Assembly (NCBI GenBank): GCA_030583665.1
Contig: CP129469.1
Coordinates: 2,533,043-2,597,042, forward strand
Reading direction: 5' to 3'
DNA length: 64,000 nucleotides
Source of the DNA: Candidatus Jettenia sp. AMX2
GTDB lineage: Bacteria > Planctomycetota > Brocadiia > Brocadiales > Brocadiaceae
Positions 47,094 through 55,962 of this stretch are shown piece after piece. The notes under the pieces were generated by a model. That model ran no database searches, was not told where the DNA came from, and worked only from the letters and a program-made list of their open reading frames with translations. How positions within the stretch are numbered: position 1 is the stretch's first letter; every line of letters starts with the position of its first letter. The translations under genes and the position numbers were made by a program.

Positions 47094-47196
47094 TAGCATT
47101 TCAATTGCAGATGAAAGTAACAGTTCACCGCAAAGGCGCAAAGGGCGCAAAGAGGGAGGCAGAAGTTGAGAATATGTGAAGTTAAGAAACTGAGAC

Positions 47197-47229
47197 AACC
47201 CTGACAGGGTTCCAAACCCTGTCAGGGTT
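47197..47229. repeat. Perfect 15-bp inverted repeat (AACCCTGACAGGGTT)
   Basis: Arms 47197-47211 and 47215-47229 with loop CCA. Each arm is itself nearly palindromic. It is related to 21012-21044. Nearby are two oppositely oriented copies of a CACCGCAAAGGCGCAAAG repeat (47129-47155 and 47322-47347), also present at 50604-50628 (reverse) and 63349-63378. Confidence 0.8.
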
Positions 47230-47386
47230 AACACCCCGTCCACCAAAAATAAGCTGAAGTTACAAAAAATCGGGAATGCTCCCACCTCTTAACCTCTCAA
47301 CATCCTAAGTTCTTTTTCTTTACGTCCTTTGCGTCTTTGCGGTGAGATAAACTTTTATAAAATCCGAAATTTAAAAAGGGGATCTT

Positions 47387-50300
47387 ATGCAGGGAACAAG
47401 CGCTATAGGCGGTTTGATTTCAGGCATTGATACGAAAACTATCGTAGAACAGTTTATAGCCATCAGCAGAAGGCGCGTAAACCTTGTCGTGAAAAACCAG
47501 GAGAAACATGACAGCAAACTAGCAGCCTTTCAATCGCTGAAAACCATGCTGTCAGACTTCCATTCAAAGGCAAATACACTCAGGGACATAAAAACCTTCA
47601 ATAGCTTTAAAACATCATTATCTACTGACTCAACCACTTTTAATGCTAATGACCTTTTATCAGTCACAACAACGTCTGATGCAAGCAAGGGATCTCATAC
47701 GATCGCATTCACATCTTCCTCACAACTGGCGCAGGCAAGACGGCTGTCATCCGGGAGTTTTAGCAGCTCAACAACTGCATTGGGACTTTCCGGAGAGTTC
47801 ACTATAAATGGTAAGGCAATAGCCGTTTCTTCAACTGATACGCTTGCTGATATTGCATCAATAATCAACAGGGCAAATTCAGGCTTAAATGCAACAGGGG
47901 TAACGGCCAGCGTAATAACCATTTCAGACACAGACAAACGTCTGATTCTTACAAGTGATCATACCGGTAAAGACAAATTCAATATTCTCGATGCATCATC
48001 AGTCAATATATTGCAGTCATTAGGCTTTACCAATGGCAGCACCACCATTAAGAATGCAACAAGTAACGGGGCATCATCCGATGAATTTTCTAGCAGCACT
48101 GCTGCTGTAGGATCACTGCTTGGGCTGTCAGACGCTCAGAGCAGTACAACCGTAGGAATTGCAGGAACAAATGTATCTATCGATCTTTCCACCGATTCGC
48201 TGACTGAGATTGCCGCCGCAATAGACGCAGTTAACGGTGTAAGCGCTTCAGTTACCAGTACCACAACAGATGGTAATACTACTTATAAGCTGGTCATCAG
48301 CGGTACCACTTCATTTAACGACAGTAATAATATACTTGAGACATTGGGTATTTTAAAAGGGTTGCAAAATTCCGTTGCACAGGTGCACACAGCGTCTGTA
48401 TCAAATACGGAAACCAGTACAGGAACAGGCACTTTTATCACCAGCAGTACAACATTTTCCGCAATTAATACCGACGGCGATGATAATAATGTCACTAATA
48501 ATGATACAATAACCTTTTCCGGAACAAACCATAACGGAAGTGCCGTCTCCGGGACATACCAGATAACAGACAGAACCGCAGATACCATAGGCAACCTGCT
48601 GACACAAATAGAAACAACCTTCGGGCTGGAAGCCGGCAGTGCAACGGTAAATGCAAACGGACAAATTGTCATAACGAACAGCACACCGGGAGACAGCCAG
48701 TTAAGTATTTCAATAATAACCAATAATGAGGGCGGAGGGACCCTCGATTTCGGCACCGTTTCGGTAACTACCCGCGGTTATGACATGGAAATAACGGCAG
48801 GACAGGATGCAAGGGTAAACATTAACGGAGTGAACGTTACCCGGAGCAGCAATGTTATAGAAGACGTCATAAGCGGTGTTACGATTGACTTAAAAAGGGT
48901 AGAGGCCGGTAAGACGGTAAACCTGACCATATCCAGAAATACAGATAATATAAAATCACATATCACTAATTTTACCACGGCATATAATCGCATAATCGAA
49001 TTTATAAACCAACAATTTACGTATAACGAAAACACCGAAGAATCAGGTATCCTGGCTGGCGAAAGTACCTTATCAACAATTAAACGCATTTTGCAATCAA
49101 CCATTACGAATACTATTCCTTTGCTTCCTCCCGGTTCTAATACCCTTTCCCTGATCGGTATAATATCAGACAGGGATGGTAAGCTATCGGTAGAAGAAGA
49201 CGTATTTTTATCAAAGATTAATTCTGATTTTGATACGGTGAAAAGGATGTTTATTGCCGAGGGCGCCACAACAAACAGTGAAATCAGATATGTAAATCAT
49301 ACAAAAAATACCGTTCCAGGGGACTATGAAGTAGTTATCACCACAGTCGCTGCCCGGGCAGCTGCGACTGGAAGCGAAGTCCTTACCAATGGAATAGGAA
49401 TGGGAAATACTGAGACGTTGACTATTACAGATACCGGTACTAACAGGATTGCGACAATAAACCTTAACGGAGATGGCGGAGAAAACGGCAGTTCTATAGA
49501 CACTATCATACAGGCAATCAACTCAGAACTTAATACAGAATACACACAGGCCCTTATAGGAGATGTGGAAAACACTGCAGGTGGAATTGCAATAACCGAC
49601 AATACTCTATTTTCCGGTATTGATGGCACATCGCTGAATGACGGCGATGTAATATCTTTCAGTGGAACAACCCGGTCGGGGCGAGTCGTAAGTGGCAGCT
49701 TTGCCATCAATGACGTTAATACAGATACAGTCCGCGATTTTCTTTCTGCAATAGAAGATGCATACAGTAACAACGTAACAGCAACGATTAATGACGGCAA
49801 GATCGTTTTAACAGATAATATAACCGGAGACAGCCAGCTCTCAATTACCATAACTGGTCCCTCAGGTAGCGGACTGGATTTCGGAACGATTTTGGAAACA
49901 AATCCTGATGGCGTTAAGGGCAGATTCGCAATGGAGATTACAGCATCAAAAGATGAGGACGACCGTCTAGTACTTACCCATAAAAGTTACGGAAGCAGAT
50001 ATGGTTTTACCACAACCGAGACAAATAACTTACTAGGCACATCCGGCACGCATACCGGTGTTGACGTAGCCGGTACAATACATGGTGAAGCGGCCACAGG
50101 TACCGGAAGACTTCTGGTTGGAGACGCTCCACACGATTCTTCGTCTGCAACAAGTGTTGAAGGTCTTACGATAGAAGTTAATTCTACAACCACCGGATCA
50201 AAAGGCCAGATAAAATTAACGAAGGGAATCGGTGAAATCATGTATGACAATCTCGATTCCATTATCGATCAGTTCGATGGCCTGCTTACCATAAGAATGG

Positions 50301-50491
50301 ATGGCCTCCAGAAGTCAATTGAAAATATGCAGAAATCTATTGATGCGATGGAGGAGCGCCTTTCTATGGAAGCCTCAAGGTTATACAACCAATTCGTACA
50401 ATTGGAGTTAAACCTTTCAAAACTTCAATCACAGGGCGAATTCATGGAACAACAGCTTATGTCGCTGAGTATTTCACCGGCACGCAAATAA
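47387..50491 (+). CDS. fliD: Flagellar hook-associated protein 2 (filament cap)
   Basis: 1034 residues, well above the usual 450-700. The N-terminal FliD domain is clear (GLISGIDTKTIVEQFI, about residues 8-100), as is the coiled-coil C-terminal domain (GEIMYDNLDSIIDQFDGL ... QLELNLSKLQSQGEFMEQQL). The surplus is in the middle, where a module (SGTxxxGxxVSGxxxIxDxxxDTxxxxLxxIE ... TGDSQLSI(S/T)I ... LDFGT) occurs twice, near 380-460 and 755-850. FliD pentamers cap the filament and guide flagellin insertion; the middle is exposed and could serve adhesion. Shine-Dalgarno AAGGGG precedes the ATG. fliS follows 2.3 kb later, beyond an inserted IS element. Confidence 0.93.
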   Translation: MQGTSAIGGLISGIDTKTIVEQFIAISRRRVNLVVKNQEKHDSKLAAFQSLKTMLSDFHSKANTLRDIKTFNSFKTSLSTDSTTFNANDLLSVTTTSDASKGSHTIAFTSSSQLAQARRLSSGSFSSSTTALGLSGEFTINGKAIAVSSTDTLADIASIINRANSGLNATGVTASVITISDTDKRLILTSDHTGKDKFNILDASSVNILQSLGFTNGSTTIKNATSNGASSDEFSSSTAAVGSLLGLSDAQSSTTVGIAGTNVSIDLSTDSLTEIAAAIDAVNGVSASVTSTTTDGNTTYKLVISGTTSFNDSNNILETLGILKGLQNSVAQVHTASVSNTETSTGTGTFITSSTTFSAINTDGDDNNVTNNDTITFSGTNHNGSAVSGTYQITDRTADTIGNLLTQIETTFGLEAGSATVNANGQIVITNSTPGDSQLSISIITNNEGGGTLDFGTVSVTTRGYDMEITAGQDARVNINGVNVTRSSNVIEDVISGVTIDLKRVEAGKTVNLTISRNTDNIKSHITNFTTAYNRIIEFINQQFTYNENTEESGILAGESTLSTIKRILQSTITNTIPLLPPGSNTLSLIGIISDRDGKLSVEEDVFLSKINSDFDTVKRMFIAEGATTNSEIRYVNHTKNTVPGDYEVVITTVAARAAATGSEVLTNGIGMGNTETLTITDTGTNRIATINLNGDGGENGSSIDTIIQAINSELNTEYTQALIGDVENTAGGIAITDNTLFSGIDGTSLNDGDVISFSGTTRSGRVVSGSFAINDVNTDTVRDFLSAIEDAYSNNVTATINDGKIVLTDNITGDSQLSITITGPSGSGLDFGTILETNPDGVKGRFAMEITASKDEDDRLVLTHKSYGSRYGFTTTETNNLLGTSGTHTGVDVAGTIHGEAATGTGRLLVGDAPHDSSSATSVEGLTIEVNSTTTGSKGQIKLTKGIGEIMYDNLDSIIDQFDGLLTIRMDGLQKSIENMQKSIDAMEERLSMEASRLYNQFVQLELNLSKLQSQGEFMEQQLMSLSISPARK

Positions 50492-50498
50492 CAAACAA

Positions 50499-50630
50499 TT
50501 TCGGATTGCGAAATGGAAAAATATTCCGAAATCTGCAATCTGAAATTGCTTGGCGCGGCCTTTGGCCGCAACCAAATTCGAAATACGAAACAATTTCTAA
50601 TGCGTTCTTTGCACCTTTGCGGTGAACTAT
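50499..50630. repeat. Cluster of short dispersed repeats after fliD
   Basis: TTTCGGATTGCGAAATGG and CGAAATCTGCAATCTGAAAT (AATCCGAAATTC family), GCGCGGCCTTTGGCCGC (also at 50817-50833 and, reversed, 34918-34934) and TTTGCACCTTTGCGGTGAAC. Confidence 0.6.
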
Positions 50631-50651
50631 TACGATTTATTTTTTGTTTTC

Positions 50652-50815
50652 TAATCCCGAAGGGATGTCATGATTATAGCAAAAGTCATACAAAAGATTT
50701 CTAACCCTGAAGGGGTGACATAGGGAAACCCACGATCATCTTACAATCATACCACCCCTTCGGGGTTGTTGGTTTTTGTTTGTTCATTTACTATAATCAT
50801 GTCAGCCCTTCGGGC
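50652..50815. repeat. CCCGAAGGG repeat block, copy 2
   Basis: AATCCCGAAGGGATGTCATG, then ATTATAGCAAAAG, ACCCTGAAGGGGTGACA, ACCACCCCTTCGGGGTTG and, in reverse, CTATAATCATG with AGCCCTTCGGGCTT. Same order as 20809-20945. Confidence 0.75.
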
Positions 50816-51075
50816 TTGGCGCGGCCTTTGGCCGCAACCAAGTTCGAAATACTAAAATTTCCTCCCCCTTGATGGGGAAGGCCAGGTGGGGGAGAATAAG
50901 AATTGAAAAAAGAACTACGGCATAGAGCAAAAATTCTCAGAAAACGACCCACCGATAATGAAGTTTTGAAGAATACCCAGGGAGTATGGGAAGTCATAAG
51001 AAAAGCATTGATTCATTGACCCACCCTCCCCTAACCCCTCCCATTGAAGGGAGGGGAATTTGTCAAGCTTATTCC
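50813..51075. repeat. Long inverted repeat, arm B (partner 34641-34940)
   Basis: Reverse complement of arm A over about 260 bases with a few mismatches; includes GGCGCGGCCTTTGGCCGC, CCTCCCCCTTGATGGGG, the DUF559 relic and a CCCATTGAAGGGAGGGG hairpin. Confidence 0.8.
50903..51019 (+). pseudogene. Relic of a DUF559-type endonuclease gene, copy B
   Basis: A 38-codon frame from TTG reading LKKELRHRAKILRKRPTD then NEVLKNTQGVWEVIRKALIH and stop. The N-terminal part matches the start and the C-terminal part the tail of DUF559 (Vsr-like) proteins as I remember them, with the catalytic middle deleted. GGGGGAG lies 8 bases before the TTG, so translation as a micro-protein is conceivable. The same deletion is present in copy A, so it predates the duplication. 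Confidence 0.45.
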
Positions 51076-51177
51076 TTGTTATTCGAGTCGCTTTCTTGTA
51101 GCTGGCTACCTACTCTCATTGGAGGGAGGCGGAATGTGTCAATGAAAATTAGACATTTTTTTAAAGAATTTAGACTC

Positions 51178-52173
51178 TCACGATAGTGTATTTTCCCGTT
51201 TTGGTTGATTAATCCATGCAGCCTGTGGTAAACGTGGAGGTTCAGGTACTTTTCCCTTGAACCGTTCCGGATGTTTTTCAAAAGCGGTCTTTAACACACG
51301 GCTTCGTTCTTTCACAATATGATCTGTACGTCCATAATGAACAGATTCGGGAGTAAAGAGTCCGATGCCTGAATGATAGTGTTCCGTATTGTACCAGAGA
51401 AAGAAATTCTTACAGAATATTCTGGAAGATTCAATAGAGGTAAAAAATCCAGGGAATTCAGGATGATACTTAAGGGTTTTAAACTGTGATTCAGAATAGG
51501 GATTATCATTACTGACGTAAGGCCTGGAGTGGCTTTTTGTAATCCCCAGGTCAGAGAGCAGAAAGGCAACTGGTTTAGAAGTCATACTTGATCCCCGGTC
51601 AGCATGAATAATCAGTTGTCCAGGTTGAATACCCTGTTTGTTGGCAGTCTCACGTATCAACCTTTCAGCCAGAGCCGCTTGTTCCCTGTGTGCAACCATC
51701 CAGCCGACCACATAGCGACTGAAGATGTCAAGGATCACATAGAGATAAAAATAACTCCATTTTGTTGGCCCTTTCAGTTTTGTGATATCCCAGGACCATA
51801 CCTGATTGGGAGCAGTTGCCAGGAGTTCAGGTTTCTGATATACGGGGTGACGTAACAGGTTTCTTCGTTCCCTTACCTCGTGGTGTTTTTCCAGGAGACG
51901 ATACAGAGTTCTTACAGAACACAGATAGACCCCTTCATCCAGGAGGGTTGTATATACTTGCCGGGGAGACTTATCACAAAAACGCTCAGAGTGTAAGGTA
52001 TCAAGTATGATGTGTTCCTCCGTGGGAGACAATGCCAGAGGTGGTTTTACCGTGATACGCCTTTGCTGAATATTTTTCTGGTAGTAGTAATAACTTGCCC
52101 GTGGGATGCCCAACGTTTCACAGGCATTTTTCATACGAATCTCTTTGGCAAGTGATTCAACGGCAAGCATCAT
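51178..52173 (-). CDS. IS3-family transposase OrfB (DDE integrase core)
   Basis: 331 residues. An N-terminal HTH-like region (AKEIRMKNACETLGIPRASYYY) precedes the integrase core. The catalytic triad is present: Asp in VWSWDITKL, Asp in IIHADRGSSM and Glu in NPYSESQFKTLK. The C-terminal WYNTEHYHSGIG segment is typical of IS3 transposases. It catalyses copy-out/paste-in transposition together with OrfA. Its start codon overlaps the stop of OrfA (ATGA, 52170-52173). An OrfAB fusion by frameshifting is usual in the family; no clear A-rich slippery site was picked out here. Confidence 0.93.
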   Translation of the reverse strand: MMLAVESLAKEIRMKNACETLGIPRASYYYYQKNIQQRRITVKPPLALSPTEEHIILDTLHSERFCDKSPRQVYTTLLDEGVYLCSVRTLYRLLEKHHEVRERRNLLRHPVYQKPELLATAPNQVWSWDITKLKGPTKWSYFYLYVILDIFSRYVVGWMVAHREQAALAERLIRETANKQGIQPGQLIIHADRGSSMTSKPVAFLLSDLGITKSHSRPYVSNDNPYSESQFKTLKYHPEFPGFFTSIESSRIFCKNFFLWYNTEHYHSGIGLFTPESVHYGRTDHIVKERSRVLKTAFEKHPERFKGKVPEPPRLPQAAWINQPKRENTLS

Positions 52174-52658
52174 CTGTTTTCTCCTATCAGAGTGGAATGG
52201 ATATTCAACATTTCTGAGATTTTTTTTTGAATCTCGATAATGGTTTCAGCCTGTTTGAGCCTTTGCTGAAGAGAATTAATTTCGCATTCAAGTTCTTTGA
52301 TACGTCGTGCTGCCGGATCAGATTTTTTCTCCTTTGGTCCGCGTCGTTTTGGAGAAAGCGCCTCCAGGGTGCCACGTTCCAGTTGACGGCGCCAGGTAGT
52401 GAGATTAGACGAATAAAGACCTTCCCTTCTCAAGAGTGCTCCAATCTGCCCGAGATTTGTGCAGGCATCGGCCTCCCGAAGGATGCGAATCTTATACTGT
52501 GCAGTAAACTTACGTCTTGCTGCTTTTTCTGACACCTCTGGGTCGGGGACACAATTGCCAGCAGGAGCGTTGGTGGAACCTCCGTTCGCCCTACGGGCTC
52601 TCTCCGGTTCCACCAACGCTTGTAAAGTATTTTCTTTGCTTTTCTCATTATTTTTCAT
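52170..52658 (-). CDS. IS3-family transposase OrfA (DNA-binding)
   Basis: 162 residues. A helix-turn-helix domain (RKFTAQYKIRILREADACT ... LYSSNLTTWRRQLERG, about 49-95) is followed by a leucine-zipper-like coiled coil (IKELECEINSLQQRLKQAE). The N-terminal about 45 residues are an extension rich in Ala, Glu and Arg. It binds the terminal repeats and partners with OrfB. Confidence 0.88.
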   Translation of the reverse strand: MKNNEKSKENTLQALVEPERARRANGGSTNAPAGNCVPDPEVSEKAARRKFTAQYKIRILREADACTNLGQIGALLRREGLYSSNLTTWRRQLERGTLEALSPKRRGPKEKKSDPAARRIKELECEINSLQQRLKQAETIIEIQKKISEMLNIHSTLIGENR

Positions 52659-52815
52659 AGTTGTTTTCCTCCTTGCCCTACACTAAACTATTACAAGGAA
52701 AATGTCCAACTATTATAGACACAGAGGGAGGGGAATTTATCAAACTTATGCATTTTGAAAAAAAAGCACAAAAAACAAGAAGTTGATGGATTGTAGCACA
52801 AAGGAGAACAAATGT

Positions 52816-53241
52816 ATGGAAACACAATTTACTAATTCATACAAAAAAATGCAGGTAGAAACGGCTGATCCCTTGACTCTGATTATTATGCTGTATGACA
52901 AGGTAATTATCCTGCTTGAAAAGGCAAAAAAAGATATTACTGAAAAAAAGTATGAGGAAAAAAACATTGCCCTGAACAAGGCAAGCGATATACTTTTTGA
53001 ACTTGCAGCAACATTAGACAGGGACAACGGCAGGGAAATTGCCGTTTCATTGGCTGGATTGTACCTCTATATAATACAGGAGATAACAGATGCCAATGTA
53101 AACCTGAATACAAAGGCGCTGGATAATGCAAAAAGAATCATGTCTGAATTAAGAGAATCCTGGTCAGGCATACGAAATAGTCAGAATACACTATCAAGCA
53201 AGGCTGATACTGTAACAACCGACATTAATCTATCCGGTTAG
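52816..53241 (+). CDS. fliS: Flagellar export chaperone FliS
   Basis: 141 residues, small and helical. METQFTNSYKKMQVETADPL, LIIMLYDKVIILLEKAKKDI and the later ELAATLDRDNGREIAVSLAGLYLYI follow the FliS pattern. FliS binds the flagellin C-terminus in the cytosol, prevents early polymerisation and delivers it to FlhA. The ATG at 52816 with AAAGGAG upstream is preferred to the in-frame start at 52783. The gene begins 95 bases after the end of the IS element, which separates it from fliD, its usual operon partner. Confidence 0.92.
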   Translation: METQFTNSYKKMQVETADPLTLIIMLYDKVIILLEKAKKDITEKKYEEKNIALNKASDILFELAATLDRDNGREIAVSLAGLYLYIIQEITDANVNLNTKALDNAKRIMSELRESWSGIRNSQNTLSSKADTVTTDINLSG

Positions 53242-53458
53242 TTCCGGAAAAATCATAACGGTAGGTCAATAGTCACCGATTGGCATCATGATTTTACCTT
53301 GATAATTTTTCAAGGAATTATATACAGCGACTTAAATAATGCCGAATAATTTCCGTAAGGTATTGTTTGGTTTTTCATAATATCAAAGATTTTAGACATT
53401 GTTTATGTCGTTATGTATAAAAAGAATTTAAGAAATATTTTAATTCAGAAGAGGTGGC

Positions 53459-53953
53459 ATGATTGTAATATCAGCCGGAAAAGTAAACAAGATAAGGATA
53501 ATAAACAACATGAAACACCTGGATGCAACAGAAGAAATAATTTCTTTTTTAAATCAAAAGAAGGCATATTATAAAAAAATTCTCAGTCTTACGCAGGATC
53601 AGGAGAAGGCTATAAAATCAAACAACATAAATGGCCTGAATAGTATTATAAAGGAAAAGGAAGGTGTCATCGGAAATATCAGGCATTTAGACAGACTGAA
53701 TAAAAAAACACAAAAAGAAATCTTTACAAAAAATGAGTACCGGGAGGATATACGTATAAGCTCACTTCTGAAACAATTACAATCCCTTATTACCGATATA
53801 ATGAATCACGACAGAAAGGATTTGAACATACTATACGTATTAATAAGCACAACAAAAACTAAGTTTGACAACTTAAGCAACATGCAGAGATCACAAATAT
53901 CAATGAGAACGCAAACACTGTATACACCAGGCTATGTTGATGTCGTCCGGTAA
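53459..53953 (+). CDS. FlgN/FliT-like flagellar chaperone
   Basis: 164 residues, almost entirely helical. An EEIISFLNQKKAYYKKILSL helix is followed by a repeating charged coiled coil (KEKEGVIGNIRHLDRLNKKT) and a C-terminal stretch with KTKFDNLSNMQRSQISMRTQ and a YTPGYVDV ending. Size, position after fliS and a C-terminus ending in a Tyr/Pro-containing tail resemble FlgN-type chaperones for the hook-junction proteins FlgK/FlgL. Sequence identity in this family is low, so the call rests on context and shape. GAGGTGGC precedes the ATG. 53954-54271 downstream contains only repeat pieces (GCCGCCGAAGG, and AATCTGTGTAATCAGTG at 54199-54215). Confidence 0.6.
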   Translation: MIVISAGKVNKIRIINNMKHLDATEEIISFLNQKKAYYKKILSLTQDQEKAIKSNNINGLNSIIKEKEGVIGNIRHLDRLNKKTQKEIFTKNEYREDIRISSLLKQLQSLITDIMNHDRKDLNILYVLISTTKTKFDNLSNMQRSQISMRTQTLYTPGYVDVVR

Positions 53954-54271
53954 GTGTGTTTATTATTTTTGCTGTACTTGAACCTTTCACACCGCATAAC
54001 CGACACAAGCCAGGATTAAACAAGAAATCTGAGCGGAGCGAAAGGATATGAAACAAATTCTAAATTTATGTTAATGTTAAGGAATTTCAATGTTTGTTGT
54101 AGGGGAGACATAAACAAAGCCGCCGAAGGTTTAATTTACAATTGTTCAAAACCTAGAAGCTATCCCAAAACCTATTTTGGAAACTCTTGAACCCGTTTTC
54201 TATAATCTGTGTAATCAGTGAAATCTGTGGTTTCAGATTTGTTTTTTATTCCACAATCCGAAATTGAATAA

Positions 54272-55816
54272 TTACCCTTTGGCAGACTTCAAGAATTCCG
54301 TGAAGCACTCCAATAACTCCGGGTCAAACAACTCTTTCATATTTTTTGTCATTCCCTCACATGCATCTTCAGAAGGTATGGCCTTTGCATATGGCCTGTC
54401 AGAGGTAAGAGCACTATATACATCTACGATACGAGATATCCTTGCATAGTAGCTGATTGCGTTTCTTTTCAGTCCATGAGGATAACCGCTACCGTCGTAG
54501 TTTTCATGATGAAGCAGGACTAACAGACAGGACTCCGTAGAAACCTTTCCGGTTTCCTGCAATAATTGAAATCCTGTTTCCACGTGTTTCTTAATTATCT
54601 TATATTCCTCATTGCTCAATTGATCAGGTTTGTTCACGATAGAAGGACCAACTGTCCTCATGCCAATATCCTGAAGAAACAAACCCAGACCAAATTCGTT
54701 GAGTTTCTCAACCTTCATTCCCAGGTACCTAGCAAAAAGCAGTCCGGTTATGGTAACCGTAAAGAAATGTGTGTTAAGATACTGGCCACTGATTCTGGCA
54801 TTTCTTAAACCGATATAATCACCCTGGGCGCTATAAATAAGATCCAGTACATTGTTTATCAGTTGCCTGGCCCTTTCTATATTGGACATCTCCTCCGGTG
54901 CAGCAATTAAATCACTCATGATATTCACGGCTACATCTCTAAAGACAGCAATCTTTTCTGCCTGACTGGTTATTTTATCCTCCATAACCCTGTCGAGATA
55001 TGCTTCCATAAATCGTAAATATTGTTCTTTACCACCTTTGGGAACATAGAGACTGCCGATATTCTTCCTGATAAACGCTTCTCTTTTTTCGCTGTCAAAT
55101 AATTTGTCTTCACCTTTCCAATATAATACATAATTTCTTTTGCCGTTACTGACACTTTCCAGAAATAATTCACTTTTGTTGAACGGCCCTATCATTAGGC
55201 TTTTCAGGGTAACAGGCAGAAATTTCACGGACTTGTCATGATAATTGTTGTTCAGTTGCTGAATAATTGTCTGCTTCTTTGTTTTCTCAATCAAAGTAAC
55301 ATTTCTTATCCCAATTGCCGAATATTTTGCAACAACCTTCAGCACCCGCAGATCGTCTTCCTGAAATACTTCACCGGTAATTTTTTCGTTCACATTTATT
55401 ACACCCAAAACCTTTTCGTTAACAATTAAGGGTATAGATATAAATGATTTGCTTAAATACTTTTCATTATTCCATTGTATAGGTACCGGACTGTCTTCCC
55501 TATCCAGAACAAGCAGCGGCTTCTTTGTTAAGGCGACATATCCCGATATCCCTGTTCCTGTTTTCACACTGCTTTCCCTCAGTATTTCTTCGGAAAGATG
55601 GTTGGAATACTGTACGGTAAGGGTATCTCCTTCCATGATCATTAAAGACGCATACTTCGCCTTCAGCATATCTGTTGTTAAATCGATGATCAGCTTATAA
55701 AGCTTTCCGCGATCAAGCACTGAGGTCAATGCTTTTTCAATCTCTTTTTCATCTGGCACAAAAACACCTCCAGCATGATTTCTTTCAGGCTTATCTTCAT
55801 GCTTAACAATCAACAC
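54272..55816 (-). CDS. GAF / HD-GYP-like protein, tandem copy 1
   Basis: 514 residues: a GAF domain (about 35-180), a middle segment (about 195-275, NYVLYWKGEDKLFDSEKREA) shared with the third HD-GYP gene, and an HD-GYP domain (about 325-510). HD-GYP proteins hydrolyse cyclic-di-GMP. The GYP part is intact (HHENYDGSGYPHG), but the HD dyad reads FLQDIGM instead of the usual LHDIGK, so a metal ligand His is Gln and the conserved Lys is Met. It may be a sensor rather than an enzyme. It begins with GTG after GGGGAG. 54294-55735 is almost identical to 55985-57426 in the next gene; the N-terminal 28 codons differ. Confidence 0.88.
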   Translation of the reverse strand: MLIVKHEDKPERNHAGGVFVPDEKEIEKALTSVLDRGKLYKLIIDLTTDMLKAKYASLMIMEGDTLTVQYSNHLSEEILRESSVKTGTGISGYVALTKKPLLVLDREDSPVPIQWNNEKYLSKSFISIPLIVNEKVLGVINVNEKITGEVFQEDDLRVLKVVAKYSAIGIRNVTLIEKTKKQTIIQQLNNNYHDKSVKFLPVTLKSLMIGPFNKSELFLESVSNGKRNYVLYWKGEDKLFDSEKREAFIRKNIGSLYVPKGGKEQYLRFMEAYLDRVMEDKITSQAEKIAVFRDVAVNIMSDLIAAPEEMSNIERARQLINNVLDLIYSAQGDYIGLRNARISGQYLNTHFFTVTITGLLFARYLGMKVEKLNEFGLGLFLQDIGMRTVGPSIVNKPDQLSNEEYKIIKKHVETGFQLLQETGKVSTESCLLVLLHHENYDGSGYPHGLKRNAISYYARISRIVDVYSALTSDRPYAKAIPSEDACEGMTKNMKELFDPELLECFTEFLKSAKG

Positions 55817-55962
55817 TTTGATCTCCCCTACTACTAAACTAAATCATTTTCTATTTATAAGTGTTTTTTTGCCAACATACTCAGATAGCGGATTGTGAAT
55901 TGTTTCAATTACAGATTTCGAATTGCCTGATAATCCGTAATCTGGAATCTGAAATTGTGTAA

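Larger units (their letters stand above)
51137..52721 (-). mobile_element. IS3-family insertion sequence
   Basis: 1585 bp with imperfect terminal inverted repeats: TGTCAATGAAAATTAGACAT at 51137 and TGTCTATAATAGTTGGACAT read inward from 52721 (about 18 of 25 positions agree). It encodes OrfA and OrfB on the minus strand in overlapping frames. No direct target duplication is obvious at the ends (GGAATG on the left, CAGAGG on the right). Both ORFs are intact. Confidence 0.85.
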
